DNA of 30,289 nt, taken from positions 1 to 30,289 of the forward strand of contig JAZQYO010000017.1 of assembly GCA_045633565.1 (NCBI GenBank), given 5' to 3'. The notes below the pieces were generated by a model that saw only the letters and a program-made list of their open reading frames with translations, was not told the DNA's origin and ran no database searches. Position 1 is the stretch's first letter; every line of letters begins with the position of its first letter. The stretch is from RGIG7450 sp045633565. GTDB lineage: Bacteria; Bacillota; Clostridia; RUG12999. Made by a program: the position numbers and the translations under genes. Shown here piece after piece: positions 26,458 through 30,289 of the stretch.

Positions 26458-27128
26458 TATATGTTACAGGCGATACGCACATTCCGGTTGATATCGGGAA
26501 ACTCTCTACAAAAAATTTTCCTGAACAAAAGGAAATGACAAAAAATGATTATGTAATCATTTGTGGAGACTTTGGTGGAGTATGGGATGGTAGCAATGAG
26601 GAAAAATATTGGATAAAGTGGCTCAAAAACAAAAATTTTACAACACTATTTATTGATGGTAATCATGAAAACTTCGAAAAGCTCTATAATCTTCCAATAG
26701 TAGAATTCAGTGGCGGTATTGTTCATAAGGTTGAAGACGGGATATATCATTTAATGCGTGGAGAAATATATACAATTGATAACAAAAATCTTTTTGTATT
26801 TGGTGGTGCAAGTTCGCATGACAAGGAATTCAGAACTCCAGAAAAAAACTGGTGGCAAGAAGAAATGCCCACAGAAAATGAGTATGAAAATGCGCAGATA
26901 AAACTTAAAGAAAACGATTTTAAGGTTGATTATATAATAACTCATTCAGCCCCAACCTCTATACAAACAAAGATTGCAAATGAATATGAAGTTAACAGAC
27001 TTACTGACTTTCTGGAAAACATAAAAAATAATGTTGCTTATAAAAAATGGTTCTTTGGACATTATCACAAAGATATAATAATTGATGAAACATTTACAGC
27101 AGTATTTGATGAAATTTTTCAAATATAA
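26454..27128 (+). CDS. Calcineurin-like metallophosphoesterase
   Basis: The start overlaps the preceding stop (ATGA), so translation is probably coupled. The 224-residue protein has the full two-metal motif set: Asp7 and His9 (TGDTHIP), Asp39 (ICGDFGG), Asn70-His71 (DGNHENF), His164 (THSAP) and His203/His205 (GHYHKD). Family members hydrolyse phosphomono- or diesters, including nucleotides and second messengers, in the cytoplasm; the substrate here is unknown. This small group (DxH, GDFGG, GNHEN) is frequent in mobile elements and defence or toxin neighbourhoods. It ends the island operon and is followed by a strong terminator. Joint translation with an immunity gene suggests either a role in protection, such as removing a toxin product, or a hitch-hiking gene. 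Confidence 0.88.
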   Translation: MIYVTGDTHIPVDIGKLSTKNFPEQKEMTKNDYVIICGDFGGVWDGSNEEKYWIKWLKNKNFTTLFIDGNHENFEKLYNLPIVEFSGGIVHKVEDGIYHLMRGEIYTIDNKNLFVFGGASSHDKEFRTPEKNWWQEEMPTENEYENAQIKLKENDFKVDYIITHSAPTSIQTKIANEYEVNRLTDFLENIKNNVAYKKWFFGHYHKDIIIDETFTAVFDEIFQI

Positions 27129-27133
27129 TAAAT

Positions 27134-27162
27134 AAGAAGGACTTCCGATGGAAGTCCTTCTT
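27134..27162 (+). terminator. Strong terminator closing the toxin island
   Basis: AAGAAGGACTTCC (27134-27146) pairs perfectly over 13 bp with GGAAGTCCTTCTT (27150-27162) around a 3-nt loop. It resembles the hairpin at 23656-23681, so the hairpin is part of the island-flanking repeat. Confidence 0.85.
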
Positions 27163-27165
27163 CTG

Positions 27166-27231
27166 TTATTTCATATAAAATTTTTTCGCCTTGCTGTCAC
27201 CGCACTGAATGCGGTTTAAAGCTTCACCGAA
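27166..27231 (-). pseudogene. Right direct repeat: orphan 3' tail of a minus-strand gene
   Basis: The same 22 codons as 23691-23756. Here the minus frame stays open upstream to a stop at 27349-27351, but contains no ATG, GTG or TTG, so it is not a gene. A few more codons (CNVQ) before the tail may still belong to the parent gene. Confidence 0.6.
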
Positions 27232-27417
27232 CTGAACATTGCAAGTAAAATGGTACAGAACGTGATAATATGGGGCTTTGTGGACTTTGGAAAGGAGCTT
27301 AAATAAATTACTTACTTGCCTACTAATTTTGAAATGGAACTTACTCTTTTAAGTGAAATGAGCGGTCCAGGGAGCATTTGCGTAGTTATAGTAAATCAAT
27401 ACAAAGGAGACGATTTT
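27232..27417 (+). other. Spacer without recognised gene
   Basis: The stretch has an SD-like GGAAAGGAG (27289-27297) followed at once by a TAA, and an open frame from TTG 27316 into the next gene without its own ribosome site. A GATAAT (27264-27269) could be a -10 box, but no convincing -35 box is at the right distance. Confidence 0.3.
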
Positions 27418-28083
27418 ATGAAAACTAACTCACGCAAAGAACAAGAAAAATTGGCAGTGCTATTGGAAATATCAGACACGCCAAAGAAAAACTCGGACAT
27501 CATTAAAGGTGCTGAGAGTCGCTTAATAATGGATGAGTCTTATACAAGGCTTTTGAGCGACAAGAAAACCACGGCTGGAAAGAAAGAGTTACAGTTTATT
27601 TTGTACTTTTTAAAGAAAGATGAACTTGTAAACGTGGAAAATCGAGGTTTCTACACATCAAATGAGAAAACCGCAGAAGAACTCATCAAAACAGCACATA
27701 TTGTTGATGATGCTTTAAAGGCAGACGAAAAAGCTCCCTGTATTTTAACCCCTGAGGCATTAGACGAAATGAGTATGGTTTTATTGTCGGCATATCCGAT
27801 ACAGGCTGTTCCTGCTGAAGTATCGTCAGGTTTTGAAATAGTCAGCATTGATGAGCCTACATCGGTGGAAGATGATAAAACTGAAATTGGAGAAAAAATG
27901 GAAAATGATTTGACTACCCCTGATACACAGGTTGAGAAAAGTGAAAAACAGGGTAAGAAAAGCAAAAAGAAATCCAAGAAAACATCAAGCATTAAAAAGA
28001 CGGAGGATAACAATGACTTGATTGAGAAAGCAGAAGAAAATCTGTTGCCCACTGACAAAAATGACGAAAATGACGTTTTTTAA
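27418..28083 (+). CDS. Lysine-rich protein with acidic SSB-like C-terminal tip
   Basis: ATG 27418 is chosen for AAAGGAGA (27403-27410) 7 nt upstream, against an in-frame TTG at 27316 without a ribosome site. The 221-residue product has a helical N-terminal half (about 1-110) that could hold a winged-helix-like segment (ELQFILYFLKKDELVNVENR). A hydrophobic patch follows (MVLLSAYPIQAVPAEV), then an acidic stretch, a strongly basic run (about 180-195; KKSKKKSKKTSSIKK) and an acidic end NDENDVF. The last residues resemble the acidic tip of single-stranded-DNA-binding proteins, which recruits replication partners. No family was recognised. Its place before a P-loop ATPase suggests a replication or maintenance role on a mobile element. 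Confidence 0.6.
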   Translation: MKTNSRKEQEKLAVLLEISDTPKKNSDIIKGAESRLIMDESYTRLLSDKKTTAGKKELQFILYFLKKDELVNVENRGFYTSNEKTAEELIKTAHIVDDALKADEKAPCILTPEALDEMSMVLLSAYPIQAVPAEVSSGFEIVSIDEPTSVEDDKTEIGEKMENDLTTPDTQVEKSEKQGKKSKKKSKKTSSIKKTEDNNDLIEKAEENLLPTDKNDENDVF

Positions 28084-28312
28084 AAACTCATATCTTGATT
28101 TTAGAAGAAAAAATATTTTTACAGAGTGCGATACATTAAAACTCAAAAGTACCTGAAATTCAACATATCTCTAATACTATAATACACACAGCTTGAAAAA
28201 GCTGTGTGTATTTGTATAGCGAAACTGTACTGACTTATACTGAGAAACTTGTGTGATGTTGCTACTATGTACTGTGCAGACTTGCACCTGAACAGTAACA
28301 TCCTTGCATAAC

Positions 28313-28348
28313 AATCCAAGACATAAGAATGTGTCTTGGATTTTTTAT
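28313..28348 (+). terminator. Intrinsic terminator in the replication-like spacer
   Basis: An 11-bp perfect stem (28313-28323 with 28332-28342), 8-nt loop and a following T-rich tract. Confidence 0.8.
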
Positions 28349-28474
28349 TTAAATATTGGTTGAACTACTGTTATTTAAAATGGTTGATCTAAAAAACGAT
28401 GACGTTTAACACGTGGTGTTGTATCTGAACATAAATGAACATGTAACCGTTCATAATTTTACGTTTACAGGGTA

Positions 28475-28503
28475 ATGACAGGCTTAAAACTCTTTGCTAT
28501 AAT
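28475..28503 (+). promoter_or_regulatory. Promoter for the P-loop ATPase gene
   Basis: ATGACA and a perfect TATAAT at 17-bp spacing, 62 nt before the start codon at 28565. Iteron-like TGAACAT copies lie just upstream, where a repressor or initiator could bind. Confidence 0.65.
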
Positions 28504-28564
28504 CAAAGCATAATAAGTGATGCGCAACACTAATTAAATTAAAAAACAAAGGAGACACATAGCG

Positions 28565-30289
28565 ATGTCTAATGAAAAAAACACAGTAGTAAGTATAGAA
28601 GAACTGAGAGAAATCAAAGAAAAACTTTTTAAAAGTAAAAGAGAGCATAAGACGGAAGATGCTGTGGGACAGTATAAGGGATATTTCGTTACAGGCATAG
28701 ACATAAACGGCGAGCGCATAATTGACATACTCGAAGGTAAAGGAATTAAAATTAAGATTTGGAAAAACATTGAAGATGATACCTATGACGTTAGCTTAAA
28801 CAAAGGTAAAACTGAAATATGCAGAGGGTTTGGAGCGTTGTTATCTAAGAAGAATATTAATGAACTTGAAAAATATAATGTTGGATTCACAGACACACAA
28901 ATCAAAGTGTTTAAAAGATTGCTACACAGAATTGCAGAAGATGACAGAAACTGCTTAGAATACCATAATGGCGTAGGGTTTACTGGCGATAACAGTATTT
29001 TTAAGTTTGTAAATGCTGTTGAAATGAATGGCGAAAATGTTGAATTAAATTCTCAACTCAGATTCGAGGATGAAACTGCTAAGAAAAACATTGGTAAAAT
29101 GGGTCGTAGTAAAGGTACAAAAGAAACTTTCAGAGATGGCGTTAACAGTTTAATCGTACATAACCCATATCTGTCATTAGCATTATGCATTAATCTTTAT
29201 GGTTTTTTGCAACAATACTTAACAAATGCTGACTATGTTTATAAAAGAATGAATCTATCTATTAACTTTACAGGCACAACAAAGATAGGAAAAACTACTA
29301 TGTCAAGGCTCTGTAATATGCTTTATGGCTTGCCTAACGAGCTTATGATTAACTATTCAATCACTGATTTTGAACTGGATAATAAATTGTCAAGCTACAA
29401 TATTATTCCTACCGTGGTTGATGACATTGCTGTTGGAGTTGCTAACGATAGTGTGAGAAAAACGGTCAAGTTTTTTATAGAAAAAATCTTTCGTGTTGCA
29501 AGCGGAGAAACACGGAAAAGTAAAATATCAGCAGAAAGACGTTATTATTCACCTTTAGTAACATCAACTGAAAGAAGCATTGTACGACTGTTAACACAGA
29601 AGAGTGCAAATGCTGATGGTTATATCAGGCGTTTATTGGAAATAAGAAGTGAGCACTACACCGATAGCATAGAGCACGCTCATAAAATTGATGAATTTGT
29701 GAATCAAAATTACGGCATGATTGCTGATGTGGCAGAGTTTATGAGTAAAAATAATATAACAGCTGATGTAATTAATGAACAGTTCAGAGAATATGAAATA
29801 AACTTTATGAATCTTTCAATGCTCAAGGAAAAAGGTTTTGCTGACCGATTGGCTTTGTTGGCTATATCCGGAGAAATGATAAACAATGTATTCGGGACAA
29901 AAATTGACGTTACAGCTATGATGAAAGCAGTAGTAGAAAACATCAATCTTGCTGTTGATGATATGGAAAGATTTGAAACAGATAGGTTTTCTGTATCGAC
30001 ATTTGGCAGAGACAGTGCGAGGGAAATATGTGGTACCTTGGAATTTTATGCTACTATTGCTGTTGATAAAGAAAACTATGTTAATCACTATAAAAAAGGT
30101 TTAGAATGTATCGGTTTTAAGGATGAGCAATACCTTTACATAAAAGGCGAAGATACTCTCCGTAATCAAATTGAGTTTAAAGGTAACAGAGAAGATTTTA
30201 AAAATTTACTTAATGAATTAAAAATGGCTGGTGTTCTTATTCCTGGTACTGATGGTGTAGCTAAGACAGCAAAGGTTATTGTTGATGGA
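28565..30289 (+). CDS. P-loop ATPase, DUF927/helicase-like (3' partial)
   Basis: ATG 28565 has AAAGGAG (28548-28554) upstream, and the frame stays open to the end of the window, giving 575 codons so far. The first ~220 residues have beta-rich and helical elements (YHNGVGFTGDNSIFKFV) as in DUF927-type proteins. A Walker A motif GTTKIGKT spans residues 237-244 (INFTGTTKIGKTTMSR). A Walker B-like VVDD ends at Asp286-Asp287, followed by a basic region (VASGETRKSKISAERR) and STERS that may act as sensor or arginine-finger elements. Family knowledge: such proteins serve as primase-associated helicases of phages, plasmids and integrative elements. The gene points to a mobile element continuing to the right of the window. 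No primase active site is visible in this part. Confidence 0.7.
   Translation, partial: MSNEKNTVVSIEELREIKEKLFKSKREHKTEDAVGQYKGYFVTGIDINGERIIDILEGKGIKIKIWKNIEDDTYDVSLNKGKTEICRGFGALLSKKNINELEKYNVGFTDTQIKVFKRLLHRIAEDDRNCLEYHNGVGFTGDNSIFKFVNAVEMNGENVELNSQLRFEDETAKKNIGKMGRSKGTKETFRDGVNSLIVHNPYLSLALCINLYGFLQQYLTNADYVYKRMNLSINFTGTTKIGKTTMSRLCNMLYGLPNELMINYSITDFELDNKLSSYNIIPTVVDDIAVGVANDSVRKTVKFFIEKIFRVASGETRKSKISAERRYYSPLVTSTERSIVRLLTQKSANADGYIRRLLEIRSEHYTDSIEHAHKIDEFVNQNYGMIADVAEFMSKNNITADVINEQFREYEINFMNLSMLKEKGFADRLALLAISGEMINNVFGTKIDVTAMMKAVVENINLAVDDMERFETDRFSVSTFGRDSAREICGTLEFYATIAVDKENYVNHYKKGLECIGFKDEQYLYIKGEDTLRNQIEFKGNREDFKNLLNELKMAGVLIPGTDGVAKTAKVIVDG

Larger units (their letters stand above)
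28084..28564 (+). promoter_or_regulatory. 481-nt regulatory spacer: hairpins, iteron-like repeats, promoter
   Basis: No gene is seen here. A 13-bp hairpin (28182-28194 with 28199-28211, GAAA loop) lacks a T run. A second hairpin, AATCCAAGACA (28313-28323) with TGTCTTGGATT (28332-28342) followed by T's, is a typical terminator. The ~100 nt between them could be a small RNA. Further on, TGAACAT occurs at 28426 and 28436, ten bases apart, with an inverted partner (ATGAAC 28435-28440, GTTCAT 28449-28454), and AACAC/GTGTT flanks a short palindrome near 28410. A promoter follows: ATGACA (28475-28480), 17 bp, TATAAT (28498-28503). Confidence 0.55.

Noticed and set aside
27166..27348. Minus-strand open frame as a small gene
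   Set aside because: It has no ATG, GTG or TTG start; only the last 22 codons are conserved with the left copy.
27316..27417. Upstream TTG start for the lysine-rich protein
   Set aside because: No ribosome site in front of it, while AAAGGAGA stands correctly before ATG 27418.
1..30289. tRNA, rRNA, insertion sequences with transposase, or CRISPR arrays
   Set aside because: No cloverleaf, rRNA core sequence, transposase or regularly spaced repeat was seen while reading both strands; a dedicated scan could still find a missed tRNA.

Overview
The window looks like the chromosome of a low-GC Gram-positive anaerobe of the Clostridia (Bacillota), probably a fibre- or glycan-using gut or rumen type. 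The reasons are strong AGGAGG-type ribosome binding sites, AT-rich spacers with intrinsic terminators, several S-layer-homology (SLH) surface proteins, and secreted BspA-like leucine-rich-repeat and Ig-like proteins. The species cannot be named from the sequence alone.

Region 1 (1-15046) is a surface and carbohydrate cluster read rightwards. It holds a 5'-truncated SLH protein carrying a lyase-like body (1-3172), an SLH-tail protein (3218-4960), an SLH-head protein (4962-7685), a structured 275-nt spacer, two related secreted lamin-G-like/Ig-like proteins (7961-9562, 9581-11107), a secreted paralogue of the first lyase-like protein without SLH domains (11291-14494), and an L-fucose mutarotase of the FucU family (14545-14985). 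A terminator follows.

Region 2 (15095-23690) starts with a consensus sigma-A promoter and reads a family 2 glycosyltransferase, a bifunctional fucokinase/GDP-fucose pyrophosphorylase (Fkp type), and a 1576-residue secreted protein joining BspA-type leucine-rich repeats, a propeller-like region, an LCAT-like alpha/beta hydrolase and several beta-sandwich modules. It ends in a strong terminator. FucU, Fkp and the glycosyltransferase suggest salvage of free L-fucose into GDP-L-fucose and its use on a surface glycan or glycoprotein. The lyase-like proteins could supply the sugar, but that is inference.

Region 3 (23690-27231) is a compact island bounded by two 66-bp direct repeats. Each repeat is the last 22 codons (with stop) of the same unidentified minus-strand gene, next to a terminator. 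Inside, one promoter drives a DUF4417-family gene, a short polymorphic-toxin-like gene with a type-50 (Ntox50-like) tip that is broken by a one-base frameshift, a small acidic putative immunity gene, a second toxin-like gene sharing the same hydrophobic trunk but with a different tip, a second putative immunity gene, and a metallophosphoesterase. A 264-bp duplication covering the end of the DUF4417 gene and the toxin trunk records a cassette insertion. This is the most unusual part of the window: a miniature toxin-tip-exchange locus with no visible delivery domain, coupled to DUF4417.

Region 4 (27232-30289) looks like the start of a mobile-element replication module: a lysine-rich protein with an SSB-like acidic C-terminal tip, a 481-nt spacer with two hairpins, iteron-like repeats and a promoter, and a P-loop ATPase of DUF927/helicase type that runs off the end of the window.
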